A stretch of 64,000 nt of DNA from Aliiroseovarius sediminis (GCF_022678485.1 NZ_JALBYP010000026.1:1-64000); one strand, 5' to 3'; counted from the first letter of the stretch, positions 26,877 through 39,098 are shown. The notes: generated by a model not told the origin, from the letters alone. Numbers and translations are program-made.

Positions 26877-26979
26877 GTGGACCTCTGATCAATCGCGAAA
26901 ACGTCCCTAGCGGTCTATGCCATCATGACGCGCGGGGCAATCAGGCAATAACCGGACGTGCCCCATTAACATGCGGGGG

Positions 26980-27165
26980 CTAGATCGAGCCACCAACACC
27001 GATAGTCAGTTTGGTTTCGGTATGTGGTTTGACCGCGCCATCCTTATAGACGACGCCCACCCCGGCCTCACCGGAATAGGTGACGCCTGTCTGTTGCGGC
27101 GGTCGATCGTGGCCGGTGCATCCGGCCAGCACGGCACAGACAAGGCTGATCGCAATGATACGCAT
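26980..27165 (-). CDS. Small lipoprotein, unknown function
   Basis: This 61-residue protein has a lipoprotein signal peptide with the lipobox VLAGC (Cys16) and a short mature part rich in Gly, Val and Thr. I do not recognise the family. The lipidation site and ribosome site (AAGGAGC before ATG) support it as real. It is monocistronic, between proS and the PerM-type gene. Confidence 0.68.
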   Translation of the reverse strand: MRIIAISLVCAVLAGCTGHDRPPQQTGVTYSGEAGVGVVYKDGAVKPHTETKLTIGVGGSI

Positions 27166-27336
27166 TTGATGCTCCTTTCAGGCGCCGGATAAGGCCCAGC
27201 TCCGCTATCATCCACTCCGCAGCCTGCAGGGACAAGCCGAAAATTTCGCCAAAACCCAAGGACGGCCACATTCACCACGCCCTTGAAAAATGAAGGAACT
27301 TGCGCAACATAGGAACCTGCACCAGCAGGAGCGCGC

Positions 27337-28422
27337 ATGTCCCTACCCATTTCGACGCAAGTAAAATACTGGTCCATCTCTATCGCCTTACTGGCGCTGG
27401 TTCTATGGTATCTGGGCGATGCGATCATGCCCTTCATCTTGGGCGGTGCGATTGCCTATTTCCTTGACCCAATCGCGGACCGTATTGAAAAATTAGGGCT
27501 TTCGCGTGTTTTTGCGACCATCATCATCTCGGTCCTGATGCTTTTGATCTTTACCATCGGCGTCTTGCTGGTGGTGCCGACCCTTGTGTCGCAAGCCGCC
27601 GATCTGGCGGACGCCGTGCCCGGCCTGTTACGGCGGCTGCAAGGCTTCCTGACCGAGCGGTTTCCGGCGTTGATCGACCAGGATTCGACCCTGCGTCAAT
27701 CGCTTGAAAGTATTGGCAAGACGATCCAGGAACGCGGAGGAGAGTTGGTCGGAACCGTTCTCAGTTCGGCGATGGGGGTGTTTAACGTCGTGATCTTGCT
27801 GGTCGTGACGCCGGTCGTGGCGTTTTATATGCTGCTGGATTGGGACCAGATGGTGGCCAAGATCGACAACCTGCTGCCGCTCGACCACCGCCCTGCCATT
27901 CGCCAGATCGCCTCGGATATTGACCACACGCTGGCCAGCTTCGTGCGTGGGCAAGGCACGGTCTGCCTTGTGCTTGGCACCTATTACGCCGTTTCGCTGA
28001 TGCTGGTCGGGCTGCAATTCGGGCTGGTCATCGGGTTCATTGCCGGGCTGATCACCTTCATCCCCTATGTCGGTGCAATCGTGGGCGGCGCGCTGGCGAT
28101 CGGCCTTGGCCTGTTCCAGTTCTGGGGCGAATGGTGGAGCTTGGGCGCCGTCGCCGGTATTTTCTTTTTCGGCCAGTTCTTCGAAGGTAACATCCTGACG
28201 CCGAACCTGGTGGGAAGCTCGGTCGGGTTGCACCCGGTCTGGCTGATGCTGGCCTTGTCGGTCTTTGGCTATCTGTTTGGCTTCGTGGGCATGTTGGTGG
28301 CGGTTCCCGTGGCCGCCGCAATCGGCGTGGTCGCCCGGTTCTTCATTGGAAAGTACCAAGAGGGGCGGCTTTATAAAGGGCTGACCAGTCAATCATTGGC
28401 TGATAAAAGCGACGCCGACTGA
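27337..28422 (+). CDS. AI-2E/PerM family transporter
   Basis: This 361-residue membrane protein belongs to the AI-2 exporter/PerM family. N-terminal helices include LGDAIMPFILGGAIAYFLDPI. A central soluble region is followed by C-terminal helices with the conserved FIPYVGAIVGGALA, and a short charged tail ends the protein. Members include proposed AI-2 exporters and Na+/H+ antiporters, so the substrate is open. The stop overlaps the hdaA start by one base, an arrangement I recall from alphaproteobacteria. Confidence 0.88.
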   Translation: MSLPISTQVKYWSISIALLALVLWYLGDAIMPFILGGAIAYFLDPIADRIEKLGLSRVFATIIISVLMLLIFTIGVLLVVPTLVSQAADLADAVPGLLRRLQGFLTERFPALIDQDSTLRQSLESIGKTIQERGGELVGTVLSSAMGVFNVVILLVVTPVVAFYMLLDWDQMVAKIDNLLPLDHRPAIRQIASDIDHTLASFVRGQGTVCLVLGTYYAVSLMLVGLQFGLVIGFIAGLITFIPYVGAIVGGALAIGLGLFQFWGEWWSLGAVAGIFFFGQFFEGNILTPNLVGSSVGLHPVWLMLALSVFGYLFGFVGMLVAVPVAAAIGVVARFFIGKYQEGRLYKGLTSQSLADKSDAD

Positions 28423-29105
28423 TGGCAGAACAACTGACATTCGATCTGCCCGCCCACGCGGCGCAGGGACTGGATGATTTTTTGGTCACGCCATCGAATG
28501 CCGCCGCGATGGGCGCGGTTGAAGGCTGGCAGGACTGGCCCAACCGCAAGCTGGTTCTTGTGGGCACCGAAGGCACGGGAAAAACTCATCTAACCCATGT
28601 CTGGGCCAGCCTGTCCGGCGCCCGGATCATCGATGCTGCAGCCCTTGCCGACGCGGACATCCAAAGCTTCGCAGGCCAATGCGTCGCGGTCGAGGACGCA
28701 GAGCACATCGCAGGTCACGCCAGCGCCGAGGCCGCGTTGTTTCACCTGCACAATCTGGTGCTGGCCGAAGGCGGCGCGCTCTTGGTCACGGCACACTCTG
28801 CCCCCTCGCGCTGGGGCATCTCGCTGCCGGACCTGAAAAGCCGGTTGGAGGGCACAACGCTGGCCCGGCTGGACGCCCCCGACGACATGCTGCTGTCGGC
28901 CGTGCTGGTCAAACTGTTCGACGACCGCCAGATCGCAGCACCTGCCAACCTGATCGACTATCTGTTGCCGCGCATGGACAGATCACTTGCGGCAGCAGCG
29001 CGCCTGGTCGACCAACTGGACCGCGCGGCACTATCTCAAGGCCGCCGTTTGACGCGCACGCTCGCCGCACGGGTGTTGGATAACAGTGCCGGGTCAGGGA
29101 CATAA
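28422..29105 (+). CDS. hdaA: DnaA-related replication regulator HdaA
   Basis: This 227-residue protein resembles the DnaA AAA+ domain without DnaA's DNA-binding domain. The N-terminus QLTFDLP resembles the beta-clamp-binding motif of Hda. Walker A is GTEGTGKTHL and the Walker B region is CVAVEDAEHI, where the usual DD pair is ED. HdaA promotes hydrolysis of DnaA-ATP when bound to the clamp and so limits re-initiation. The chain ends after the AAA+ lid domain. It overlaps the upstream permease gene by one base and lies 41 bp before ppk. Confidence 0.88.
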   Translation: MAEQLTFDLPAHAAQGLDDFLVTPSNAAAMGAVEGWQDWPNRKLVLVGTEGTGKTHLTHVWASLSGARIIDAAALADADIQSFAGQCVAVEDAEHIAGHASAEAALFHLHNLVLAEGGALLVTAHSAPSRWGISLPDLKSRLEGTTLARLDAPDDMLLSAVLVKLFDDRQIAAPANLIDYLLPRMDRSLAAAARLVDQLDRAALSQGRRLTRTLAARVLDNSAGSGT

Positions 29106-29146
29106 CGCCACCTTCCCGTCACGCGCAGACGTGGTAAGATAGTGTC

Positions 29147-31345
29147 ATGAACAAAAGCGACACACCCCATATCCCGCTTGCCGATTTTCTGGCGTCAGAT
29201 TTCCCTGCAGCTCAGGACCTTCCCGCCGAAAGTTTCGCCGGCCCGAAACGGTTTTTCAATCGCGAGCTTAGCTGGCTTGGCTTCAACTGGCGCGTTCTGG
29301 AGGAAGCCGAAAACTCTCGTGTACCTTTACTCGAACGGCTGCGGTTTCTGTCAATCTCGGCTGCCAACTTGGACGAATTTTATACTGTCCGCGTCGCGGG
29401 CCTGCGCGAACTGGTGCGGGAAGACGTGACCACCCCTGCCGCCGACGGCCTAAGCCCGAGCGAGCAGTTAAAGCTGATCAACTCGGACGCCCGTGCGCTG
29501 ATGACCCATCAGCAAAACGTGTTTGAGCGGCTGGCGACCGAAATGCAGGACGAAGGCATCACCATTTGCCGCCGGGACGACCTGTCCGACGATGATCGCA
29601 CACGGCTGGACCAGGTATTTCTGAGCCAGGTATTCCCCGTGTTGTCCCCTTTGGCGATTGACCCGGCCCACCCGTTTCCGTTCATCCCCAACACCGGCTA
29701 CACACTGGCGCTGCAGCTGGAACGCAAATCTGACAAGCAGAAACTGACCGCTCTTCTGCCCATTCCGCAGCAGATCGACCGCTTCGTACCCCTGCCCGCC
29801 GCCGACGGTCAGTTCCGCTTTCTGCCGCTTGAGGATCTGTTGCTGGAAAATCTGGGGTCGCTCTTCCCCGGATATGTTGAAAAAGGAAGCTGCGCCTTCC
29901 GCATTCTGCGCGACAGCGATCTTGAGGTTGAGGACGAAGCCGAAGACCTTGTCCGCGAATTTGAAACCGCCCTGAAACGTCGTCGCCGTGGCGAGGTCGT
30001 GCGTATGAAAATCACAAAAAGCGCCCCGCGCGGCCTGTTGTCGGTGATCATGCGCGAATTGCGGGTCTCGGACGATGAAATCGTCGAAATCGAAGGCATG
30101 ATCGGCATGGCCGATCTTGACCAGCTTGTTCTGAAAGACCGGCCCGATCTTCTGTGGCCCAATTTCTCGCCGCGTGTCCCGGAACGTGTGCAGGACCATG
30201 ACGGCGATATGTTCGCCGCCATCCGGCAGAAGGATATGCTGCTGCACCATCCCTATGAGACATTCGATATGGTGGTCCGCTTCCTGCATCAGGCAGCACG
30301 CGATCCGAATGTGGTGGCGATCAAGCAGACGCTCTATCGAACCTCGCATGACAGTCCCATCGTCACCGCCCTGTGCGAAGCCGCCGAAGACGGCAAATCC
30401 GTCACCGCGCTGGTCGAACTGAAGGCGCGCTTTGACGAAGCCGCAAATATCCGCCAATCCCGCCGGTTAGAGCGCGCAGGTGCGCACGTCGTTTATGGTT
30501 TCATCAACTACAAGACCCACGCCAAAATTTCGACCGTGGTGCGACGTGAGGGGGACGAGCTGGTGACCTATACCCATTACGGCACTGGCAATTACCACCC
30601 GATCACCGCGCGCATATACACCGACCTCAGCCTGTTCACCTGCGACCCTGCCCTTGGGCGCGACGCGACGCGGGTGTTCAATTATCTATCGGGCTATGCC
30701 GAACCGCAATCGCTGGAAAACCTCGCCATCTCTCCTCTCGATCTAAAATCCACGCTGCTCGCACGCATTCAAACCGAGGTCGACTTCGCCGCCAAGGGCA
30801 AACCAGCCGAGATCTGGGCAAAAATGAATTCACTGGTCGAACCCGATGTGATTGACGCCCTGTATGCCGCCAGCCAGGCAGGCGTAAAAATCAGCCTTGT
30901 CGTGCGCGGCATTTGCGGGCTGCGCCCCGGTATCAAGGGCCTGTCAGAGAACATCCGGGTCAAATCCATCGTCGGCCGCTTTCTGGAGCATTCGCGCATC
31001 GTGTGTTTTGGCAACGGGCACGGCCTGCCATCGAAGAAGGCACGGGTTTATATGTCGTCGGCCGACTGGATGGGACGCAACCTGAACCGGCGGGTCGAAA
31101 CGCTGGTTGAAATCCAGAACGCCACCGTCAAGGCCCAGATCGTCAGCCAGATCATGGCGGCAAACCTTGCGGATGTCGCCCAAAGCTGGGTCATGCAGGC
31201 CGACGGTGATTTCAAACGGGCCGATTTCAGCACCGTTGAACGACCATTCAATTGTCACCGGTTCTTCATGGAAAACCCGTCCCTGTCGGGCCGAGGTTCA
31301 GCGGGGGCATCTGACGTGCCTGAATTGACACACTCGCAAGATTGA
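29147..31345 (+). CDS. ppk: Polyphosphate kinase
   Basis: This 732-residue Ppk1 makes polyphosphate from ATP. The N-terminal domain begins [20 protein letters not shown]. The catalytic half has [14 protein letters not shown], the phosphorylated-His region NYKTHAKIS, and [20 protein letters not shown] Phe-Asn-Arg-Glu-type start and the overall length are standard. The ppx start lies 50 bp downstream of the stop, so synthesis and breakdown of polyphosphate are co-transcribed. Confidence 0.96.
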   Translation: MNKSDTPHIPLADFLASDFPAAQDLPAESFAGPKRFFNRELSWLGFNWRVLEEAENSRVPLLERLRFLSISAANLDEFYTVRVAGLRELVREDVTTPAADGLSPSEQLKLINSDARALMTHQQNVFERLATEMQDEGITICRRDDLSDDDRTRLDQVFLSQVFPVLSPLAIDPAHPFPFIPNTGYTLALQLERKSDKQKLTALLPIPQQIDRFVPLPAADGQFRFLPLEDLLLENLGSLFPGYVEKGSCAFRILRDSDLEVEDEAEDLVREFETALKRRRRGEVVRMKITKSAPRGLLSVIMRELRVSDDEIVEIEGMIGMADLDQLVLKDRPDLLWPNFSPRVPERVQDHDGDMFAAIRQKDMLLHHPYETFDMVVRFLHQAARDPNVVAIKQTLYRTSHDSPIVTALCEAAEDGKSVTALVELKARFDEAANIRQSRRLERAGAHVVYGFINYKTHAKISTVVRREGDELVTYTHYGTGNYHPITARIYTDLSLFTCDPALGRDATRVFNYLSGYAEPQSLENLAISPLDLKSTLLARIQTEVDFAAKGKPAEIWAKMNSLVEPDVIDALYAASQAGVKISLVVRGICGLRPGIKGLSENIRVKSIVGRFLEHSRIVCFGNGHGLPSKKARVYMSSADWMGRNLNRRVETLVEIQNATVKAQIVSQIMAANLADVAQSWVMQADGDFKRADFSTVERPFNCHRFFMENPSLSGRGSAGASDVPELTHSQD

Positions 31346-31395
31346 TCACGACCAGTCGCGCGGCTAGGATACTGGCAGAAGATAGGGGAACATTC

Positions 31396-32937
31396 ATGGA
31401 CGCAGGCGGCGATACCGGCGAAGATTGGGGGCCGTTCGGGCGTCCGTTATTCAATGACCCATCGGTGCGGGCGCTTAGTCGTGTCGGGGTTGTGGATGTC
31501 GGGTCGAACTCGGTCCGGCTGGTGGTGTTTGACGGCGCAGCACGCAGCCCAGCCTATTTCTTCAACGAAAAAATCTTGTGCGGGCTGGGCACGGGGCTGG
31601 CAGAAAGCGGGCGTCTGCACCCCGAAGGCCGCGTGCGCGCCTTATCCGCGATCAAACGGTTTCAGGCGCTGGCCAACAGCATGAAGCTGCCTCCCTTGTC
31701 TGCTGTTGCCACCGCCGCCGTGCGCGATGCCAGCGATGGTCCCGATTTCTGCGCCGATGTGCTACGCGAAACAGGTTTGAACATCTTCGTCATCGACGGC
31801 AAGGAAGAGGCACGTTATTCTGCGCAAGGTGTTCTGTTGGGCTGGCCCGAAGCCAGCGGCCTGATGTGTGATATCGGCGGCTCGTCGCTGGAATTGGCCG
31901 CCATCACGGATGGAAAGGTGGGGCACCGAGTGTCCTCGGCACTTGGGCCGTTGAAGCTGGCGGGCGTTCCCGGCGGCAAGAAAGGTGTGAAGGCCGAGAT
32001 TGCGCGCGTGGTCGGGCAACTGGCTGATGATTTCGGCACCAATCACAAGCGACTGTATCTTGTCGGGGGGTCTTGGCGGGCCATCGCACGGCTGGATATG
32101 GAGCGGCGCGGCTATCCTTTGACCGTTTTGCACGAATACCGCATGACGCCCAAATCCCTTGGCACCACCCTGAAATGGATAGATGAAGTCGATCTGGAGG
32201 AGGTGCGCCAGCGCACCGGCACATCAGCAGCGCGGATGGCGCTGGTGCCGATTGCCGCGTTGGTTCTGAAACGTCTGGTGCGCGAATTTCGCCCCAAGGA
32301 AATCGCCGTCAGTTCCTATGGCATCCGCGAAGGGCTGCTTTATGAGCAGATGCCCGACCAGCTGCGCAAGCGCGACCCGTTGATGGAGGCGTGCTATGTC
32401 GCCGAACAGAAAGACGCGCGCATTCCAGGCTTTGGCAAACGACTGTTCAACTTTCTTCAACCGGTGTTCAAATCGTCCAAGCCTTCCGAATTGCGGGTGA
32501 TCAAGGCGGCCTGCATGTTGCACGACGTCAGTTGGCGGGCGCACCCCGATTACCGGCACGAGGCTTGTTTTGACAACGCCACACGCGCCAACCTTGGCGG
32601 GTTGACACATGAAGAACGGATTTTTCTGGGGCTGGCGCTGCTGCATCGTTACAAGAACGGTCGCCAAGGGTCACGATTCGAGCCGTTGTTCGATATCCTG
32701 TCGGAAAAAAGCATGCGGCGCGCCGAGGTCTTGGGCAAAGCGATGCGCTTCGGCGCAATGCTGACGATGAAAGACCCGACAAAGATCGCCACGCTGAAGT
32801 TGTTTCCCAAAAAACATGTGTTGACACTAACCCTGAACGAACAAGGGGCAGACCTGTTCGGCGAGGTTGCTCAGGCCCGATTTCAAACTTTGGCGCAGGC
32901 GCTAGAGGCTGAAGGCGTCGTGAAATACCGCCGCTGA
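31396..32937 (+). CDS. ppx: Exopolyphosphatase / Ppx-GppA family phosphatase
   Basis: This 513-residue actin-fold phosphatase contains the nucleotide loop VGVVDVGSNSVRLVVFD near residue 30 and a second phosphate loop MCDIGGSSLELA. A C-terminal HD-like helical domain (about 310-510, with MLHDVSWRAHPDYRHE) completes it. It hydrolyses terminal phosphates from polyphosphate and/or converts pppGpp to ppGpp. The start at 31396 is favoured by AGGGGAA upstream. An in-frame TTG at 31342 would overlap ppk. It pairs with ppk in an operon. Confidence 0.92.
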   Translation: MDAGGDTGEDWGPFGRPLFNDPSVRALSRVGVVDVGSNSVRLVVFDGAARSPAYFFNEKILCGLGTGLAESGRLHPEGRVRALSAIKRFQALANSMKLPPLSAVATAAVRDASDGPDFCADVLRETGLNIFVIDGKEEARYSAQGVLLGWPEASGLMCDIGGSSLELAAITDGKVGHRVSSALGPLKLAGVPGGKKGVKAEIARVVGQLADDFGTNHKRLYLVGGSWRAIARLDMERRGYPLTVLHEYRMTPKSLGTTLKWIDEVDLEEVRQRTGTSAARMALVPIAALVLKRLVREFRPKEIAVSSYGIREGLLYEQMPDQLRKRDPLMEACYVAEQKDARIPGFGKRLFNFLQPVFKSSKPSELRVIKAACMLHDVSWRAHPDYRHEACFDNATRANLGGLTHEERIFLGLALLHRYKNGRQGSRFEPLFDILSEKSMRRAEVLGKAMRFGAMLTMKDPTKIATLKLFPKKHVLTLTLNEQGADLFGEVAQARFQTLAQALEAEGVVKYRR

Positions 32938-32944
32938 CACGGGA

Positions 32945-33289
32945 TTATAGCTCGGTTTCGCCCGGCAGTGAATCGTTCGGCGCAAGGGGGGTCCGTCGCC
33001 GAATGATGATGTCACCGTTGGGCAATGTCTCGGGTGGGTAATAAACGCTCATATCCCCAAATCGCTCAACCAGGTTGGCCCAACCTTCGGCCCATTTGTC
33101 TGCCATCGGCTCAACCTCTTTCGACAAACCTTCAAGCAAAAGTTTGAAACCACGGTTCAAAAGCTGGGTCCCCTCCGAGATGTCGGGATTGTCAGACAAG
33201 CCCTCGCTTTCACCTTCGGCCCAGACGGGCGTGGTGGCAATCGCAGCGACCAAGATGGCAGCAGCCGTTGTTTTCGCAATCTGTTCCAT
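32945..33289 (-). CDS. Small exported protein, unknown function
   Basis: This 114-residue protein has a probable Sec signal peptide (MEQIAKTTAAAILVAA, cleavage after VWA about residue 24). The mature part is helical (GTQLLNRGFKLLLEGLSKEV) and ends with VYYPPETLPNGDIIIRRR. I recognise this pattern from small periplasmic proteins of Rhodobacteraceae, but their function is unknown. An in-frame ATG at 33298 is an alternative start. It converges on ppx (gap 7 bp). Confidence 0.65.
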   Translation of the reverse strand: MEQIAKTTAAAILVAAIATTPVWAEGESEGLSDNPDISEGTQLLNRGFKLLLEGLSKEVEPMADKWAEGWANLVERFGDMSVYYPPETLPNGDIIIRRRTPLAPNDSLPGETEL

Positions 33290-33325
33290 ACACCACATGT
33301 AAGCGCGATCCGTCGAATGTGAAGA

Positions 33326-34342
33326 TCAGAGCATCAAATCCATCGACACCGGAAAATGATCCGAGGCCGTCAGAAGCGCGTCGCGCAACCGCGGCGCGTC
33401 GTAGCATTCCAGGTCATCGAACGGGTGCCAGATACGCCAGCACGGCGACATCGCTGCCAGATCGGGCGACACCATGATGTAATCCAGAAGCGCCTGAAGA
33501 TACCGTTTTTCGCTTGCAATATAAAACCGCGACGACGCTGGCCGCGCTCCGGCCTTGCGGGTCAGGATCATGCGAGCGTGCGGGTCATACATACAGGTCG
33601 CGTCATCCTCGCCCATTACAATCTCGATACCCGAACGTCCGAACAGCTTTTCATATTCGTCCAGCCCCGGGCCATCGTTGAAATCGCCCATCACGATCAG
33701 CGATTCACCTGCCGCAAGGTGTTCATCCACCCGCTGGCGTATCCAGATGCACTGTGCCATCTGCTTGCGGCGATTTTCGATTGCAACGCGCATGATTTCA
33801 GCTGGGCCGCGCGCACCGTGCGGGGCTTTCGACTTGGCGTGAACGCCGATAAGCCGCAGAACTTTGCCGCTGTCTCGGTGGATCAGCTCGACTTCAAGAG
33901 GCGGCTTGGAAAAGACGATCGGCTCGGGCGCGGCATCGGTATCAAGGTCAAGCTGAAAGGTCGTGTCGAACCGCGGCGCAAAGAGCGCGCCCGCCTCGCC
34001 GCGCGGATCATGGCGGGCGAAAAACACGTCTGGATCATACAGAAGGGCAATTTCCTGCTGCGTGTCATTGGCGAACCCAATGATCGCCTTGCGCGCGCGC
34101 AGATCAAAGATATTTGCGAAATTTTCAAGGGCCAGAACCGTCTGGCGGCGGCTATTGTGATCCGGTGCCTCAATCACCATCACGGCGTCGGCGTCCAACA
34201 TCTTGAACACAACGCCAACAGCCTGAAACTGCGCGCGCCGCGTCACGTCATGGCGGGCAGACCATTCATTGTCGATCAACGGGCGGCCTTCATCATCAAA
34301 AAGGGCATTGAACCATTCGACGTTATAGGTCGCGATCCGCAT
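33326..34342 (-). CDS. Endonuclease/exonuclease/phosphatase (EEP) family protein
   Basis: This 338-residue protein fits the EEP fold: MRIATYNVEWFNALF (metal Asn7, Glu9), GVHAKSKAPHG, VMGDFNDGPGLDEY in the middle and the terminal ASDHFPV with the catalytic His. EEP proteins cleave phosphodiesters in nucleic acids or lipids. No signal peptide is seen and the substrate is unknown. The start overlaps the TerB/J-domain gene stop (ATGA), so the two are translationally coupled. Confidence 0.85.
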   Translation of the reverse strand: MRIATYNVEWFNALFDDEGRPLIDNEWSARHDVTRRAQFQAVGVVFKMLDADAVMVIEAPDHNSRRQTVLALENFANIFDLRARKAIIGFANDTQQEIALLYDPDVFFARHDPRGEAGALFAPRFDTTFQLDLDTDAAPEPIVFSKPPLEVELIHRDSGKVLRLIGVHAKSKAPHGARGPAEIMRVAIENRRKQMAQCIWIRQRVDEHLAAGESLIVMGDFNDGPGLDEYEKLFGRSGIEIVMGEDDATCMYDPHARMILTRKAGARPASSRFYIASEKRYLQALLDYIMVSPDLAAMSPCWRIWHPFDDLECYDAPRLRDALLTASDHFPVSMDLML

Positions 34343-35022
34343 CAGGCACGTTCCCGGCTGATCTCGTCCCAGGCACGATTGACGGCGATCAGCCGTTTTT
34401 CGGCCATCTTCACGGCCTCTTGCGGGACGCCACGCGCAACCATGCGGTCCGGGTGGCTTTCGCGCACCTCGTTTCGCCAGACAGCGCGGATATCGTCCAA
34501 TGCCATGTCCGGGGTCACTCCAAGAACGGCATAGGGGTCTGGATGGGCGTCCGGCACAAGCCGCGACCGAAGCGCGGCGAACTTGCGCGGAGGCAGACCG
34601 AAAATCTTGGCCACATTTTTCAGGTATTCATCTTCTGCCGGATGATATTCTCCGTCGGCGGTCGCGATGTGGAACAACCCCTCCATCAAGTCGCACAGCG
34701 CAGGATCGGCGGGGCCGAACATTGCCGCGACTTTTTGGGCATAAAGTTCAAATCCCGCGACATCGGTGCGGGCCAGATTAAACAGGCGGGCTGCGTTCTT
34801 TTCTTCGTCTGGCGGAATATGAAACACCTCGCGAAAAGCCGAGACCTCATCACGTGTCACCTGCCCGTCGGCCTTTGCCATCTTGGCCCCCAGTGCGATC
34901 ACGGCAATCGCAAAGCCCGCCGACCGTTCAGGCTGGGTGCGCAGATAAGCGAAGACGTCCGAGAGGCTTTCGCCCTTGGCAAGCGCAGACAGCGCGTCAG
35001 TGATACGGGACCAGATCGACAT
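34342..35022 (-). CDS. TerB-like and J-domain co-chaperone (DjlA-like)
   Basis: This 226-residue protein has an N-terminal TerB-like helical domain (about 30-145, GAKMAKADGQVTRDEVSAF and DLMEGLFHIATADGEYHPAEDEYL, both with the acidic repeats of TerB). A C-terminal J domain follows (about 160-226) with the hallmark HPD (SHPDRMV). Unlike E. coli DjlA there is no clear N-terminal membrane helix. It is expected to stimulate DnaK ATPase. It is coupled to the EEP gene, a pairing with no known meaning. Confidence 0.85.
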   Translation of the reverse strand: MSIWSRITDALSALAKGESLSDVFAYLRTQPERSAGFAIAVIALGAKMAKADGQVTRDEVSAFREVFHIPPDEEKNAARLFNLARTDVAGFELYAQKVAAMFGPADPALCDLMEGLFHIATADGEYHPAEDEYLKNVAKIFGLPPRKFAALRSRLVPDAHPDPYAVLGVTPDMALDDIRAVWRNEVRESHPDRMVARGVPQEAVKMAEKRLIAVNRAWDEISRERA

Positions 35023-35195
35023 ATCAGCTTGTTACACAGTCCACGCCCCGAAAACGAGTGCAAACCGCACCATGCACAAGATGTTTCTTGTCGCAAAAGC
35101 ATGGGGTTGCACTTGGTTTTTGTCGGCTTTCCCAGTTGAATTTTGTACTCAGGGCACCATCCACTAAAATTCTACCAAAACAGTAGGATACGTGA
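35023..35195. other. Gap between TerB/J-domain gene and nhaA pseudogene
   Basis: I see no supported feature here. It is relatively AT-rich and presumably held the promoters of the J-domain gene and of the former nhaA copy. Confidence 0.35.
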
Positions 35196-36231
35196 ATGCT
35201 TCTCAGAACGTTTGACCGCTTCTTTCGTCATGATGCTTCCGGGGCATACTTTTGATGGTATCGGCGGTCGCGGCCATGATTGTGGCCAACTCACCCATCG
35301 CGGGGCAGGTCAGCGACATTCTGGGGTCTAAATTTTCCATCCTGATCAATGACGAAGGACTGCCCAAGCCTTTGATTCTTTGGATTTATAGCGATCTACT
35401 TCCTGCTGATCGGGTTGGAGTTGAAGCACGAGCTGATGGAAGGTGAACTGCGCAACCTCGGTGACATAATTCTGCCGGACATGGCGGCGGTTGGCGGTAT
35501 GGCGGTGCCTGCAATCATCTATGCAGCGATCAACTGGACCAATCCGGCCGCTTTGGCGGGGTAGGCCATACCGGCGGCGACCGATATCGCCCTTGGCAGT
35601 CTTGCGCTGGTCCGGGCGCGCGCCTGTTGCGTTGAAGTTTTTTCTGCTGACCCTTGTCATTCTGGACGACCTTGGTGCGATCATCATGATCGCCCTGTTG
35701 TACACGTCAGAATTAAAGGTGGTGTATCTGATCTATGCGTTGGTGCCGCTGGATCTGATGTTCTGGCTAAATATGCGACGCTCTCCGACGTGGAGACTGC
35801 GTTTTTCATTCCGATGACGAACCGCTGGGGCAAGTCGCCCTTGCACAGCTTTGAACACGGCTTGTCCCCTTATGTCGTATTTCTGATTGTTCCTGTCTTT
35901 ACCTTTGCCAATGCGGGCATGTCACCTGATGCGCTGCTTCAGCCGGTGCCTATGAGTGTTGTGGCAGGGCTGGTCGTCGGCAAGCAGTTGGGGGTGTTCG
36001 GTCTGACGTTTCTGACCGTGAAACCTGGCTTTGCGCGGCTTCCTTATGGCGTGAACTGGGTGCATGTTTATGGGGTGTCGGCACTGGCAGGCATCGGGTT
36101 TACCATGTCGCTGTTCATCGGCGGACTAAGCTTTAGCGATGCTTCGCTTATGAACGATGTGCGTCTGGAGGCTTGTCGCGTCGGCCTTTTCAGCGGTGAC
36201 TGGGGCAACCGTGTCGCTGATGGCTGGGTAA
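35196..36231 (+). pseudogene. nhaA: Decayed second nhaA (Na+/H+ antiporter)
   Basis: Pieces of a typical NhaA are spread over several frames. MLLRTFDRFFRHDASGAYF stops in a frameshift near 35250. VSAVAAMIVANSPIAGQ follows, then another shift leads to FLLIGLELKHELMEGELRN. The conserved GWAIPAATDIA has Trp changed to TAG (near 35563). PVALKFFLLTLVILDDLGAI continues after a further shift, and a segment is missing before TAFFIPM. GIGFTMSLFIGGLSF and a final shift end at TAA 36231. At least four frameshifts, one nonsense change and one deletion are visible, so the gene is dead. The original sequence resembled a standard about 390-residue NhaA, not the 432-residue copy at 5176. Confidence 0.85.
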
Positions 36232-36287
36232 CACTGACGAAGACGCAGCCGGGGTCGAGGCGGAAACCGCCTGCCCCGCCGTACCCG

Positions 36288-36905
36288 TCAAGGCAGTTCA
36301 ACCATCCCGCGCGGCGTATCCAGCCATGCCACCAGACCCGGCGCACCACCGTGCAACGTGATACGTCCATCCGCAACCAAAGGCGCAAGTGCGACCGACA
36401 GCGCGTCGGCCTCGGGGTGGGTGATTTCCAGCGCGGCAAGGCGCAGCCCGTGATCCGCAAGATCGGGCGCAGGCTGCGCACCCTTCCAACTCAGCAGTCC
36501 GGGCGCACAGCCCGAAAACGGCAGTCGGCCATCAATCGGGATCGCCATATCCCATGCATAGGCCCCACGTTCCAGCGCGACGGCATCACCCATCCCATTC
36601 GGCGCACGGTGCAACGCGCCTTGCAAATCCGGCACCCGAAGCGCCCAGTTTGTCAATCGGGCGGGCCCCGTGAAATAGTCCAGATCGAACCACCGGGCGC
36701 GGTCCGGTGCGGGCGCGTCGGGGTTGATCGCGATCACTTCTAGATACGTCTCGGGCCCCAATGACAGAAGGGCGTTGTGGGTGCCCATGAGCGGGTGTTC
36801 TCCTCCCCCGGTCATGGGCACCGCCAGCAGGTCCTCAATCAACGCGACGCCTTCAGCAAGGGTCGCGGAGGACACCACAAGGTGATCAATCTGTCCCAGA
36901 GCCAA
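36288..36905 (-). CDS. Glyoxalase-like domain (VOC superfamily) protein
   Basis: This 205-residue protein resembles the Glyoxalase_3/VOC family: IDHLVVSSATLAEGVALIEDLL at the start, GTHNALLSLGPETYLEVIAI, and a C-terminal half ending GMVELP. Metal-binding residues are not certain. The start is probably TTG 36905 because AAGGAGG lies five bases before it. Upstream in-frame codons lack such a site. It follows the methylmalonyl-CoA mutase gene at 66 bp on the same strand. It is not the usual methylmalonyl-CoA epimerase, whose length is about 134 residues, but an epimerase-like role cannot be excluded. Confidence 0.72.
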   Translation of the reverse strand: MALGQIDHLVVSSATLAEGVALIEDLLAVPMTGGGEHPLMGTHNALLSLGPETYLEVIAINPDAPAPDRARWFDLDYFTGPARLTNWALRVPDLQGALHRAPNGMGDAVALERGAYAWDMAIPIDGRLPFSGCAPGLLSWKGAQPAPDLADHGLRLAALEITHPEADALSVALAPLVADGRITLHGGAPGLVAWLDTPRGMVELP

Positions 36906-36971
36906 TGCGCCCTCCTTCTGGTCCACGGGAACGGTGGCGGCAAACCCGGCCAACCGCAAGGGGCTTGTCGA

Positions 36972-39098
<2,127 letters not shown>

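Noticed and set aside
25260-26888. A 542-codon plus-strand frame opposite proS.
   Set aside because: Antisense shadow of prolyl-tRNA synthetase; no domain and no ribosome site.
34100-34342. A tRNA- or riboswitch-like signal was looked for before the minus-strand genes and before pccA and scpA (B12).
   Set aside because: No B12-box or other conserved riboswitch core was found in any leader, and only one tRNA is recognisable in the window.
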